Shown: positions 11,507-22,565 of the stretch, one piece after another
Position numbering within the stretch: the stretch's first letter is position 1
Layout: every line of letters starts with the position of its first letter
Source: Pinus tabuliformis
Taxonomy: Eukaryota > Streptophyta > Pinopsida > Pinales > Pinaceae
Reading direction: 5' to 3'
Assembly (NCBI GenBank): GCA_031772625.1
Contig: CM062814.1
Span: 826,654,757 to 826,718,756 of the forward strand
DNA: 64,000 nucleotides
Made by a program: the position numbers and the translations under genes
The notes under the pieces: model-generated
The model's input: the letters and a program-made list of their open reading frames with translations, nothing else
Database searches by the model: none
What the model was told of the DNA's origin: nothing

Positions 11507-12829
11507 ATGACTAATAGGGTCGAATCGAGTGTGTTCGACAGTTCACAATATCATGAGGATTGCATTGAAATTCTCAGAGAAATACAGTGGTTACCATTTC
11601 TAGAGAAATTTCATGGAAGCAATGAGGAGGTTACCAAGCAATTTGCCTTCACCTTCAATGGAGAAAAAGCCCTGATAAGTAACTTCTCATTCAGGGTTTC
11701 AGAGGATACTATAGCTCAGGCAATAGGGATTAGTCCAGAAGGGGAGAAGTATTTTAAAACCAAGCAATTTAAAGAGAAATCGTGGACACAGTTTATGTCT
11801 AGATCTAGAGTCTCATCAGTGAACTGGAAGAAGGGTGTTCCAAGAAGTTGGTTGATGCATCCCTGGGATGAGATGGTCTACATCCTTCAAAAATTCATAA
11901 CCTGTGAAGGCCGTTACAGTATTGTCTATCTATACCACATTAAACTACTCCTCCACTTGAAGAAACAATGTGTTATCAGTATACCATATTTTCTGTTACA
12001 AAGCTTAACCAAGATGTCCAAGACTATCCAGAAGCAGAAGGGAAATGAAGACAAGAGCCTGTATCACTTTGGCTTAATTAAAATTCTTATTGAGCATGAA
12101 TTGCAGAGAAGAGGGAAACCATGGAAAGAATTCCTCGCTGTTAATCAAATTAGAGATGAGGAAGATAAAGAAGAAGTGCAAGAGGACTCAGGGTTCATGA
12201 AGGACATTGATGAAGAAATCCCAGTATCCAAAGCCAGCAAGGCACCTCTACCTGTGGGCAGCATAAAGACTAGGAACATGAGAAAGGAAGATGCTAAGAG
12301 GGCCGAAAAAGATAAAATTTTCACCACTTACTCACGAAGAACAAGGAGGACACCAAAAGCCCAGTTACAAGAAGACCAGCTTGAATCCAATGCACCTGCA
12401 CAAATGGATGTTGAGAGTAGTGACCACTCACTACTAGGACCAAAAGTTGATATAGAGGTAGAAAGTAATAACAAGCAGGAAAAATGTTCACCACCTCCCA
12501 TTAAGAGACAGAAGAAACTGGAAAAACAAATTGAAGAATTAAAGGAAGAGCTCATGGAGGCTAATATGCTAGAAAAAGTTATCAAGACAGAAAATGAAAT
12601 GCTCCGGGCGCAGAGTAAAGAAACTCAGAAGAAGAATGAAAAGTTAAAGGAAAGAATCAGTGAACTGGAGGCTGAGCAAACTGAGATTTCTAACTGGGCC
12701 ACTAAGTGGTACAATCAGAAGAAGAGTCTCAAAGAAAAATACAAAAGGTTAAAACAGGAGCTCAAGGGTCAGAAAGATAACCAGGTGAAAAAGAATGTGG
12801 ACACATTGCTCAAGGCAGCAGAGATCTAG
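11507..12829 (+). CDS. Extra ORF of element B (440 aa, coiled coil), function unknown
   Basis: Intact ATG-to-TAG frame between pol and the 3' LTR, in sense orientation. Residues 1-200 form a globular-looking region with Trp, Phe and short basic stretches (FLEKFHGSNEEVTKQFAFTF; SEDTIAQAIGISPEG). Residues about 215-330 are charged and low in complexity, with a basic TYSRRTRRTPK patch that could be a nuclear localisation signal. Residues about 335-430 form a strong Lys/Glu-rich coiled coil. No transmembrane segment is seen, so it does not look like the env-like protein of Athila. Extra ORFs at this position are known in plant Ty3/gypsy elements, but their role is unsettled. It is open although gag and pol of the same copy are broken. 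Confidence 0.8.
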   Translation: MTNRVESSVFDSSQYHEDCIEILREIQWLPFLEKFHGSNEEVTKQFAFTFNGEKALISNFSFRVSEDTIAQAIGISPEGEKYFKTKQFKEKSWTQFMSRSRVSSVNWKKGVPRSWLMHPWDEMVYILQKFITCEGRYSIVYLYHIKLLLHLKKQCVISIPYFLLQSLTKMSKTIQKQKGNEDKSLYHFGLIKILIEHELQRRGKPWKEFLAVNQIRDEEDKEEVQEDSGFMKDIDEEIPVSKASKAPLPVGSIKTRNMRKEDAKRAEKDKIFTTYSRRTRRTPKAQLQEDQLESNAPAQMDVESSDHSLLGPKVDIEVESNNKQEKCSPPPIKRQKKLEKQIEELKEELMEANMLEKVIKTENEMLRAQSKETQKKNEKLKERISELEAEQTEISNWATKWYNQKKSLKEKYKRLKQELKGQKDNQVKKNVDTLLKAAEI

Positions 12830-12890
12830 GCAGGGACAGAGTTCAAGGGGAGCACTTCGGGGATAGCATGAGGACATGCTAATTCCTTAA

Positions 12891-12902
12891 GTCGGGGAGA
12901 GA
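12891..12902 (+). other. Element B 3' polypurine tract
   Basis: GTCGGGGAGAGA directly abuts the TGTTGG start of the 3' LTR. Confidence 0.88.
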
Positions 12903-14225
12903 TGTTGGTATCGTCCCAAGACCCCTTTTTCCTCCTAAAAACATATCATTTACCCATTCCTTTTCATCATATATCCCTTAGAATCCTTGAAAATTAATTA
13001 TTAATAGTCTTATAGTTATTAAAATGCATTAAAATTGATTTAGGAATTTTATGTTGAAGAATTAGAAGTTTTTGGTGAAATGGTTACAGGAAGTTCCAAC
13101 ATCCTGTAATTAGCTCATTGTTTGACATGTGGCACAACAGCTGGGCTAGACCGAAAGGCATGGATGAAAAGTAGAATGTCCAAGCATGGACAAACACCTA
13201 TCCTACAGCCGGATCGACCCTCCTACATGCGCGGTCAACTCAGGTCAAAGCATGGCACACTGGTGACAAAGGCAGAAACAACAACTCATTCTAATTTGAT
13301 TTAGTTTTTGTTCTTTTTGAAATCAGTTAGGATAGAAACATTTTGAAAAGCTCGATGTAATAAAAGCGACAACAGCCAAATTCCGAATGTACATTCATTA
13401 TCGAAATGACATGGTTGTGCTAGACATATGTAAATACAGTCCGAGTAATGGATAGAAGGTTAATCGTTGTATCATTCTGAAACAGAGTTTTTAAACTTAA
13501 TACTAAGAACCCAGTTGCAGTTACGACTTGTGTCTAGTGCATTGATTTGATATTCGGTCGAATATAGTCCAGTGTACCTCTGGAACGCGGACGGGCCCTG
13601 CGTTCAACCGGTATACTGTTCTTTTCATTTTATTTGCAATAGGTATTATATGGTTTGCACAGCGGTTACAATTAATTGGTTTCGATTTCCATAGCTCTTG
13701 ATTTCCATCGAATGTATATGGTTTGCGTTTATGGTAATGCTGGACCGTCATCACTGAGATCTGGAAGTGCGTCCTGTAAGGGATTCGATCTCTGTGTTGT
13801 CTTTTAAAAGCACTGTCATAAACTTTGTTTTCATTTCACAATCCATTTATGATCTCTGTATATTTTGATATTGTATAAATATTAGTGAATGCTGGGTGTT
13901 TACTGAACAAGGGTTTTATGTGTAATGTCTTTGTAAGGAGATTGAGATCATTGTTGCAGTGATACACAGTGTTTAGTTTAAGTGTGTAATTTGGTAAATG
14001 CATTTAATGATAGCATTGTAATCAGGTATATTAGCAGAGTGACCTGAGTGTTTGGATGATAAGTGACATACCCCAGTCTTCCGTAAAGAAGCCCTGTGAC
14101 CTACATCATAACCACTTAGCCAACAATCCTTTATGTCTATATACTTTAGACGCATGCCTCTAAGCTTACGCATCCTGGTCGATAATTAATATAGTCTAGT
14201 CTAGTACCCTAGCTAGAACAGTACA
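12903..14225 (+). repeat. Element B 3' LTR
   Basis: Near-identical partner of 2750-4073 (1323 against 1324 bp). It is preceded by the polypurine tract and followed by ATCAC. Confidence 0.93.
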
Positions 14226-14230
14226 ATCAC
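14226..14230. repeat. Element B target-site duplication, right copy (ATCAC)
   Basis: Perfect match to 2745-2749. The target is the internal region of element A. Confidence 0.9.
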
Positions 14231-15036
14231 CTCATCCCCCAATCTGTGGCTGTCAACTGGCACAACAACCCAATGCCACTGCTGAAAAGTCTCCCCCTAG
14301 TGCGCTGAGTGTCACCCAAATATCTTGGGTGAGCTCCTCGTCCTCCGCTGCTCATGCCCAGAGTGTAGAAAGTTGACAACAAAATCGACTGTGCCCGTGA
14401 GGGATGTAGAAGAGGGTCAGGCGTGTGAGTCCCCGCAGATACCATCAAGTATCGCTCATCTGTGTCCCCGTCGATCCTAGGTGAACTACGCCCAAAGGTA
14501 TGCCCGATGTTTCCGTCCAAGGGTCTCCCTGCAGGTAATACTCCAAGACCTTGTTGTGCGGCACTATACACCCCTGCATACCACCGATCATCCTAGTACT
14601 CTTGGACATGCCACTGTACACTGCAGCCTACCCTTGTACACCGCTGGATACTCGCGGCTACGGTTATTCCATCCTGTATTAGCCTGTATCTCACCTATGG
14701 CACTGTACCTATAACTCCCTGCATGTACTCAATGTGATGTGAGGCAATCCCACTCCACAACGTAGTCCAACATACTACGACACACCACCCTGCATCTCCA
14801 TGCTCCTCCGTAAGCCCTTGCTCCTTGCTCCATAGCCCCATACGCCATTGAATGCTATGGCCTAACATTGGGTGTGTATGCATCAGACTGGATCCCTCTA
14901 CATAACATTGGACCCTATGACATAACTCTGTGTAGTCCTGTATACCACTGCCCACTATCGTACCAACCTGTAACATACAGTTTCCTGCTTGGGCCAAAAT
15001 ATCCACCTCTCTGCTAGTACACCCTCCATGATGTGG
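14231..15036 (-). pseudogene. Element A internal ORF, part 2 (middle), decayed
   Basis: This continues part 1 in frame after the chromovirus insertion is taken out. Its 268 codons contain only two internal stops (14695 and about 14590), against about a dozen expected by chance. The predicted peptide has Trp- and Cys-containing stretches (IQWRMGLWSKEQG; WCVVVCWTTLWSG) but no family signature that I recognise. At its left end it meets element B. Part 3 starts one frame over, so at least one indel lies near that junction. Confidence 0.45.
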
Positions 15037-15041
15037 GCTAC
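15037..15041. repeat. Element C target-site duplication, left copy (GCTAC)
   Basis: GCTAC directly before the left LTR matches 22561-22565 after the right LTR. Confidence 0.9.
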
Positions 15042-16400
15042 TGATCCGAAATTGATCTAAGACAAACAATAAGGTATACAGACTCGTGCATGGATGCGCC
15101 TATGTTACTTTATGCAACGGACTGATAAGATTGCGAAGCACAAATGAAGCAGTAAAAGAAAACATAACAGGCAAACACATAAACACAACAAGTTTAATAA
15201 GGAGTTCACCCAATACTCCTGGGCTACGTCTCCTGGTCCAACCTTCAGTGGTGGCCTCTCTATTATGTTTTCAAAGCACAATTTTTACAACAGTGAACTC
15301 AATTTGAGTCTCACACAGCAGATATAAATTAGTAAGACGGTACTTGGATCCCCAAGTCTCTGGAGTACACAGACTCTCTCTACTGACTCTGAACCTCTAT
15401 TGGTCACAGTGGTATGAGCCCAATCTGAGACTCATACATGACAGGCATATATGGAGGAGTTCACTTGAACCTCTGAAGTCGTCTCTGGAGTACACAGACT
15501 CTCTGACTCTCTTTGGCTCTGTCCTAACTCTGGCTCGACGCTGCCTTTGCTCTTTAGGTTAGCTTGGCTTCTTCTTTTTGCTTTCTGCTTTGCTTCACTT
15601 ACTGCCTGTTCTGTCTCTGTTAGTTCGTGGCTTTAAAGCCATCTACTTCTTGACTGTTTGTTTCTGCTTCTCGGCTTTCCGGTTCCCTGCCTCTGTCCGT
15701 TTGAATCCCTCTGTTCTGCTTAATCATCACTGTATAACGCCTCACAGGGAGGTGGCTACCTATTCTGTAACAGATGGGTGTGTCAGGTTCACTGGAAATG
15801 TTTGAACGACATTTTTGTCCGTTAACTTCAAGAATGCCCGTGAAACATGAATCTCCGCCAACCCATCGTCCATATTGGACTTCAAATCTTATATAACTCT
15901 GCCATTTTACCTTGTCGAATCCAGTCATCCATCGGATTGCGTCTCTGTCGTCGATCTGCGCCGCCCAAATCCTATGGTGGTCGCTCATATCGGGCGGTTG
16001 AGTAGCTCGATGGTTACCCATCCGATGTGAGCAGTTTTCTCTCTCCTCCGCTGGGCGCGTGGCAATCGGTGTGTGGCATCGGGTGGAACTTGGTTTAAAC
16101 CGCTTACCACCTCGAGCCCTTCCGATATCCTGCTGGTTTTGTGGAATCCCGCTCTGACGGAATCGAATTAATTACTTTTCCGCATTTCATAATATTTCGG
16201 GTCCGAGTGCTCGAGGCTGCTCTTCACTGACGGTCTATGCGCTTGACCGAGAGTCCTCGCTGCTCCGTGCTGATCACAAATTGCAACTGTGACGAGGATA
16301 TCTCTGATAGCTTTGATCTTTATAAGACTTTGAAACTTTGGCATGATTTTTAAAGAGTTCATGAAAACTTAGAGAGTGTTCTAGGATCCAATTCGGATCA
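15042..16400 (-). repeat. Element C left LTR (3' LTR)
   Basis: Starts TGATCCGAAATTGATC and ends CCAATTCGGATCA on the plus strand. It matches 21071-22560 but lacks the 130-bp hairpin-containing block near 22262-22395. Confidence 0.92.
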
Positions 16401-16412
16401 CGACCTTCCCAC
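16401..16412 (-). other. Element C polypurine tract
   Basis: Minus strand GTGGGAAGGTCG directly precedes the 3' LTR start TGATCCG. Confidence 0.75.
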
Positions 16413-16447
16413 TAAGAAAAAGATTTTGGACCACCAAAAGTTGGTTT

Positions 16448-18138
16448 TTAAGCATCAATCAAGTGAGGATATAGATTCCTCGCTTGCCCAATTTCTATCC
16501 ATCTTGCATTGCCTGGTTTTGAACCTTGGAGCCCAATCCTAAGGTACTCAACATCCCCTCGGCGCATCGTTCTCACCTTCCTGTCCAGAACTGTATCTTC
16601 CTGCAACTCATTAAGATATTCAGGTAACAGATCATCAATAGAAAGTAATTGACTCTGCTCTTCGGGATCTTCAATCAATGAAGGTTCAAATAGTCTCAAG
16701 CTTTCTGCATTAACCACTGAATAGATGTGCATGTACGCTGGCAAATGAAGGCGAAAAGCATTCTCACCAATTTTCTCAAGTATTTGGAAATGTCCATACC
16801 TTATTGGCTTCAGCTTCTTAACTTCACCTTGCAGTCTGTCTTTGCTGATATACAACCAGACTTGATCACCAACTTGGAAACTATGCTCAATTCGATGCTT
16901 ATCATGCCTTGCCTTATACTTGGCTTGGCTCTTCTCCAGCTGTTCCTGCACTGCCTGGTGAATCTCTTGGATCTGTTCAATGAACTTGGTTCCCTTGTCC
17001 ACATCATTGTGACCATCAACCGCTATATCTTTACCAAAGACAAAATCCAATGGAGACCTTGGTGTGAAACCAAAACAGGTCTCAAAAGGAGATCTCTGTG
17101 TAGAAGAATGTTTAGCTCGGTTGTAAGCATGCTGCACATAACATAAATGTTCATTCCAAAGCTTGGGATGCTTGCTGTAATAGCCTCTGAGCAATTGGAT
17201 CACTGTCATGTTGACCACTTCTGTTTGGCATCTGTTTGTGGATGAAAGGCTGTGCTCTTCTTTAGTTTGGTGTCTATCAATTCCCACAGACTCGCCCAAA
17301 ATTTCCCAATAAATCGGGTATCTCGATCAGATACAATGGAAGTGGGTAATCCAAAATGAACCCATACATGCTGAAAGAACAACTTTGTAGTTTGTTCAAC
17401 AGTAATCTGTTTGTTACAAGGTATCAAAATACACATTTTGCTGAACCTATCCACAATAACATATAAATAGTCATGACCTTTCTTAGATTGAGGTAGTCCT
17501 CCAACAAAATCCATGGAAACACTTTGCCAAGGATGAGAAGGGACTGGTAGTGGAGTGTACAAGCCTAGTTTTCTATTGCTGGGCTTGCTTTTAGCATACA
17601 TAGTACACCCCCTTACATATCTAGAAACTGTTTCATTCATTTTTGGTCAATAACAAAATCTTTGTAGCTGTGCAACTGTTTTACTTACACCAAAGTGACC
17701 TGATATTAGAGAAGTGTGTGCTTCTCGAATTATCTTTACTCTTTCGGTTTGAGGAATGCATAACATTCCCAAATGATATAAGAGTTGGTCCTTAACATGA
17801 TAATCCAATTCTTCTACTTGTTTGCCACGACTTAAAGTTGCATATACATCTTTAAAATCTATATCTTGAGCATATTGTTCAGTGTAGCTTTCGTGCAATA
17901 CTGAGTTATGCTTAAGTATAGTAGATGCATTTATGATTGGTCTAGACAACATATCTGCAACTTTATTGTGTATGCCCTTTTTATATCTGATGACAAGATG
18001 AAACTGTTGTAGAAAATCCATCCACCTATAGTGTCTTGATTGCTGCAACTTAGTTTGTGAGTGTAAATATTGAAGTGGTCGATGATCAATATGTATAACT
18101 GTCTCTTTGCCCATTAAATAATGTTTCCACTTTTTCAC
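16448..18138 (-). pseudogene. RNase H end, integrase and chromodomain-like tail (element C)
   Basis: 18138-17647 holds the RNase H end (IHIDHRPLQYL, NKVADMLSRP) and the integrase zinc finger start (H...H in AHTSLISGHFG). A TGA at 17647 replaces Trp. 17640-17206 holds the core with SMDFVGGLP, IVSDRDTRF and TAFHPQTD; its glutamate region is degraded. A frameshift near 17206-17299 leads to the last piece, with QVGDQVWLY, the GPY-like RYGHFQILEKIGENAFRL and a C-terminal LQEDTVLDRKVR...GNARWIEI segment. That last segment resembles the chromodomain which chromoviruses use to choose heterochromatin. Confidence 0.85.
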
Positions 18139-18141
18139 ACT

Positions 18142-19519
18142 CTATACTAATGCATACAATTCTTTATCATATGTGGGATAATTAACTACTGCAGAATTAA
18201 ATGTCTCAGAATGATAACATATGGGTTTACTGTGCTGCATCAACACTGCTCCCATGGCATAGTCACTAGCATCCATTTCAATCTCAAAAGGTCTTTGAAG
18301 ATCAGGAAATGCTAGTACTGGTGCTGTACTAATATTTTTTTTTAAGGTGTTGAAGGCTTTTCGCTGTTTGCCTCCCCACTGAAACACCTTGTTCAATCCT
18401 ATTAAAGCATGTAAGGTAGCTGCAATCAAGAAAAAGTTAGCAATAAACTTTCTCCAATACTATGCTGCTCCTAGGAAGCTTCTAACTTTAGTAACAGATT
18501 TGGGTTTAGGCCAATTTACAATGACTGCAACGTTAGAGGGATCTATCTTCAATTCACCACCCCCTACAATATGACCCAAATAATTCAAAGATGTCTTGCC
18601 AAATTCACATTTTGAGAACTTAACATAAAGATTTTCTTTTTTCAAAACATCTAGAGTCTGCTTTACATGCTTCAAATGTTCTTCCCATGTTTTACTAAAT
18701 ACAAGAATGTCATCTAGATATACAATGACAAAATCATCAATAAAAGGCCTGAGTACATTATTCATTACTCTCATGAAAGTAGCAGGAGCATTAGTCAAGC
18801 CAAAAGGCATAACTAACCACTCATACAATCTCTGCTTCGTTTTGAAGGCAGTCTTCCATGCATCTTGCTCTGCAACTCTGACCTGATGGTAGCTACTGTG
18901 CAAGTCCAACTTTGAAAAGTAAACAACTTCTTTCAACTGATCTAATAGATCATCTATGCGAGGAGGGGGATAACGATTTTTGATCGTTATCTTGTTCAGT
19001 GCTCGGTAATCAATGCACATTCTCCATGAGCCATCTTTCTTTCTCACCAAGACAATTGGAGACCCACATGGTGATGTGCTAGGTCTTATGAACCCTTTCT
19101 CGAGCAACTCCTGTACCTGCTTCTTGATTTCTGCATTCTCTAAAGCGGACAACCTGTACATTCCAATGTTAGGCAATGGAGCATTTTGTTGCAAATTAAT
19201 ATCATGTACTATTTCCTTTTTTGGGTGGTAGACTTTTAGGTTCTTGAAATAATATATCATATTCTGAAACAACTTTTTCTAAATCAGCTTGCTGTTTAGC
19301 ATTACAGCCCTCAAATACATTGGTTTTATCAGGTTTCTTTTCCTTTACAACCATCAGTAAAAATTGTTTGCATGAATTTACAATTCTCTTCATCTGCCTT
19401 GAGTTTATGAGAGTATAAATATTCTTGAGTTTATGAGCTCTTACAATATATTCAATTCCATCTTTAACGAGTTGATACTTGTTTTCAACTCTATAGAAAA
19501 TGGCTTTTCTATCGTACAT
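18142..19519 (-). pseudogene. Reverse transcriptase and RNase H (element C)
   Basis: The protease-RT linker (19519-19202) is in one frame. RT is in the next frame from 19272, so there is an indel between. RT motifs: SPCGSPIVLVRKKDGSWRMC, DYRALNKITIKNRYP, YFSKLDLHSSYHQVRV, MPFGLTNAPATFMRVMN and the catalytic IVYLDDILVFS (about residue 185 of the piece). RT runs into RNase H after a TAG at 18460. RNase H keeps FEIEMDASDYAMGAVLMQ and YPTYDKELYALV, then stops again at 18142 (TAG). In the gypsy order RNase H directly follows RT, as here. Confidence 0.9.
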
Positions 19520-19570
19520 GTAAGGACTTCCTAAAACAATTCCACATATATCTAAGAGAACTATAGCTAA

Positions 19571-20050
19571 TTAAACCTCATCTACAAATGCTGACCCAAA
19601 AGAAAACCTAAGTTTACATTGTCTAGTCACTTGTAGCTTTGCTTTATCACATACGGAACCCAATGGATATGGCTTCTTGTGAGGTGTGGTTAGTATTCCC
19701 AACTTCTTTACAATTGCTTCAGAAATTAAGTTTATTTGTGAGCCACTATCAAACAAAGTATCAATCTTTTGATGCTTGGAAATAACTCTAATATGAAAAA
19801 GCTCATGTCTTTTCCTCTCATTTTCTTCATTATCAATAGATTGTGCAGAATTACTAGTAGATGCTTCAGAATTTTTACCTTTTATACCTGTGGCTGTGAT
19901 TGTTGTTTCATCCCTTGAGTCTGAAACCAAATCCTTCTGAATATCTGCAGCAATCTTCTTCTTTTTGCCGTCGTACTTCTTGGGTTTCAGCTCCGGATGC
20001 AGAATCTAACAGTGTTCATCATCATGCCCATCCTTCTTGCAGTGAGTGCA
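19571..20050 (-). pseudogene. Gag zinc knuckle and protease (element C)
   Basis: A C-x2-C-x4-H-x4-C knuckle (CTHCKKDGHDDEHC) is followed at once by an in-frame TAG where related elements have Trp. Then comes a Lys-rich ILHPELKPKKYDGKKKK linker. From 19930 a 119-codon piece holds the aspartic protease: DTLFDSGSQINLIS is the D-S/T-G active-site loop, with RKRHELFHIRV before it. The frame closes at 19571. The next open piece (19519-19202) links to RT. Confidence 0.82.
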
Positions 20051-20126
20051 TGAGGGTTTGGTCTTTTGTACAGTATTTGTCTTCCTCTCTTTCCATTTCT
20101 GTTTTGTTCTTGCTTGCAGTGGGTCT

Positions 20127-20972
20127 TTATGATCCCCCAACTTCTAGGTTCACATTTTTGCCTCTAGCCTCTAGATGGGTGGCTTGAACAGATACCTCAT
20201 CTATGCTAGTAGGATTAAACATGAGAATGGTGTGCTTTAAATAACTATGTAGATCAGCTATATTCTTCAGCAAAGTTTTAGGTGAATCTAAAGAAATACC
20301 TAGAATCAAAGCTCTTTTTCGAAATTCTTGGGTGTAACTTTGTACACTTTGCCCTTTCATTTGGCGAAGAGTTTGCCAACTCATCATGGCTTGCTGCATA
20401 TAAGCTAGTGGATAGAACTGTTTTTTAATTGCAGAAACAAATTCACTCCAGACAAAAAGACTTTTACCAGGCTTCTTCATGTTAGCTTGTGTCCTGCCTT
20501 CCCACCATACTAAGGCAGTTCCTCCAAGGCGTAGGCTGGCCAACTGAATCTTAATTTGGTCTAAGTCGATGCTCTGCACTCTGTAATACACATCAATTTG
20601 TCTAATCCAATTATCCAGCTTCTCTGCATTCAACTCTCCATCATATATTGACAAATCAAATTTATCATCTAATTTAATCAAAGATGCTTTCTTCTTTTTA
20701 TTTTCAGGACTATCAGTTGGTGTGGGAAGTTTTTCTTCTTTCCCCTTGCCTTTAGAATGGTCATTGAGGAGAGATTCTTCTGCTCCTTTATCTTGTTTGG
20801 AGTTTGATGAATCTTCATCTCTACCTTTCTTAAATTCTCTATACATTTCTTCTACCATGGCCCTCATGGTCATGAAACTGTCCATGAATTGGGAGTCTGA
20901 TTCCAAGTGACTTTCTTCTGCCATTTTCCTTTTAGGATAGACTCCTACAATTTCTGGATTAGCTTCAATCAA
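20127..20972 (-). pseudogene. Gag capsid part (element C)
   Basis: 281 open codons from 20972. A second possible start, MAEESHLESDSQ at 20924, looks more like a gag N-terminus. The first third is charged (Lys/Glu/Ser-rich). The gag core follows at about residues 95-245, with LDNWIRQIDVYYRVQ, LGGTALVWWEGRTQ and WSEFVSAIKKQFYP, then the coiled QSVQSYTQEFRKRAL segment. The frame runs out before the zinc knuckle, which is found one frame over at 20009-20050, so a frameshift separates the two. Confidence 0.85.
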
Positions 20973-21056
20973 TTCTCCTTCTCCTAATTAAAGCTTTGAT
21001 CTAGTTATCATTCATTAAGAATCCAACACAAGCTTGTCTAACCTTAGTAACCTAGA

Positions 21057-21068
21057 GTTCTGATACCA
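21057..21068 (-). other. Element C primer-binding site (initiator Met tRNA type)
   Basis: Minus strand reads TGGTATCAGAAC two bases inside the right LTR. This is the usual chromovirus primer site. Confidence 0.85.
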
Positions 21069-21070
21069 CT

Positions 21071-22560
21071 TGATCCGAAATTGATCTACGACAAACAATA
21101 AGGTATTACAGGCTCATGTGCATGGATGTGCCTATGTTACTTTATGCAACGGACCAATAAGATTGCGAAGCACACAGACAATGAAGCAGTAAAAGAAAAC
21201 ATAACAGGCAAACACATAAACACAAGAAGTTTAATAAGGAGTTCACCCATACTCTTGGGCTACATCTCCTGGTCTAGGCTTCAGTGGTGGCCTCTCTATT
21301 ATGTTTTCAAAGCAGAGTTTTTACAATAGTGAGCTCAATTTGAGTCTCACACAGCAGATATAAATCAATAAGACGGTACTTGGATCCCCAAGTCTTTGGG
21401 GTACACAGACTCTCTCTACTGACTCTGGACCTCTATTGGTCGCAGTGGTATGAGCCCAATCTGAGACTCATACATGACAGGCATATATAGAGGAGTTCAC
21501 TTGAACCTCTAAAGTCGTCTCTGGAGTACACAGACTCTCTGACTCTCTCTGGCTCTGTCCTAACTCTGGCTCGATGCTGCCTTTGCTCTGCAGGTCAGCT
21601 TGGCTTCTTCTTTCTGCTTTGCTTCACTTACTTACTGCCTGCTCTGTCTCTGTCAGTTCGTGGCTTTAAAGCCATCTGCGTCCTCACTGTTCGTTTCCAC
21701 TTCTCGGCTCTTCGGCTCCCTGCCTCTATCCGTTTGAATCCCTTTGTTCTGCGTAATCATCACTGTATAACGCCTCACAGGGAGGTGGCCACCTATTCTG
21801 TAACGGATGGGTGTGTCAGGTTCACTGGAAATGTTTGAATGACCGTTTTGTCCGTTAACTTCAAGAATGCCCGTGAAACACAAATCTCCGCCAACGCATT
21901 GTCCATATCGGACTTCAAATCTTATATAACTCTGCCTTTTTACCCCTTCGTATCCGGTCATCCATCGGATTGCGTCTCCGCCGTCTATCTGGGCCTCCCA
22001 AATCCTATGGTGGTCGCCCATATCGGGCGGTTGAGTAGCTCGATGGTTACCTGTCCGATGTGAGCGGTTTTCTCTCTCTTCCGCTGGACGCGTGGCAATC
22101 GGTGTGTGGCATTGGGCGGAACTTGGTTGAAACCGATTACCGCCTCGAGCCCTTTCGATATCCTGCTGGTTTTGTGGAATCCCGCTCTGACGGAACCGAA
22201 TTAATTACTTTTTGGCATTTCATAATATTTCAGGTCCGGGTGCTCGGGGCTTCTCTTCACTGAGAGGTTTGCCCTACGATATGCGATTAGCGACTTGCCC
22301 TACGCTAATCGCATATCAGAAACTGCCGCCGTTTCTTGAATTGACCTTTGGTTTTGCCAATTTGCGCTAGCGCATGTTACCATGGGCCGATGGTCTGCGC
22401 GCTTGACTGAGGGTCCTTGTTGCTCCGTGCTGATCACAAATTGCAATTGTCATGAGGATATCTTTGATAGTTTTGATCTTTATAAGACTTTGAAACTTTG
22501 GCATGATTTTTAAAGAGTTCATGAAAACTTAGAGAGTGTTCTAGGATCCAATTCGGATCA
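21071..22560 (-). repeat. Element C right LTR (5' LTR)
   Basis: 1490 bp against 1359 bp for its partner. The extra length is mainly one block with a perfect 15-bp inverted repeat. Its outer 497 bp are repeated again at 22652-23148 by a later tandem duplication. Confidence 0.92.
22278..22317. repeat. Perfect 15-bp inverted repeat in the right LTR of element C
   Basis: GATATGCGATTAGCG (22278-22292) and its exact reverse complement (22303-22317) are separated by 10 bases. The structure is repeated in the duplicated unit at 22866-22905, with one loop change. It is absent from the left LTR. Confidence 0.85.
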
Positions 22561-22565
22561 GCTAC
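22561..22565. repeat. Element C target-site duplication, right copy (GCTAC)
   Basis: Matches 15037-15041. A third copy follows at 23149-23153 because of the 588-bp tandem duplication. Confidence 0.9.

Larger units (their letters stand above)
2750..14225 (+). mobile_element. Element B: Ty3/gypsy LTR retrotransposon (Ogre/Tat/Athila-type) with extra ORF
   Basis: Complete element of 11.5 kb with 1.32-kb LTRs, ATCAC target duplications on both sides, a TGGCGCCGTTGCC primer site, gag, PR-RT-RH-IN order (gypsy order) and a purine tract before the 3' LTR. An additional long ORF sits between pol and the 3' LTR. The primer site, the DLGA protease motif, the YMDD plus FSVYG motif and the extra 3' ORF fit the OTA (Ogre/Tat/Athila) branch. 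The LTRs differ at about 4 of the first 240 bases, so it is the youngest LTR element here. It is inserted in element A. Gag and pol each carry lesions, so it is not autonomous today. Confidence 0.95.
15042..22560 (-). mobile_element. Element C: Ty3/gypsy chromovirus-type LTR retrotransposon, decayed
   Basis: LTRs at 15042-16400 and 21071-22560, target duplications GCTAC on both sides, initiator-Met primer site and purine tract define a complete 7.5-kb element on the minus strand inside element A. The LTR ends form an inverted pair (TGATCCGAA / TTCGGATCA). Coding order is gag, zinc knuckle, protease, RT, RNase H, integrase, then a chromodomain-like tail, which marks a chromovirus. At least three frameshifts and four in-frame stops interrupt it. 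The LTRs differ by several percent, plus a block of about 130 bp present only in the right LTR. Confidence 0.93.

Noticed and set aside
11507-12829. Extra ORF of B as an env-like protein
   Set aside because: No signal peptide or membrane-spanning segment is seen; the C-terminus is a soluble coiled coil.
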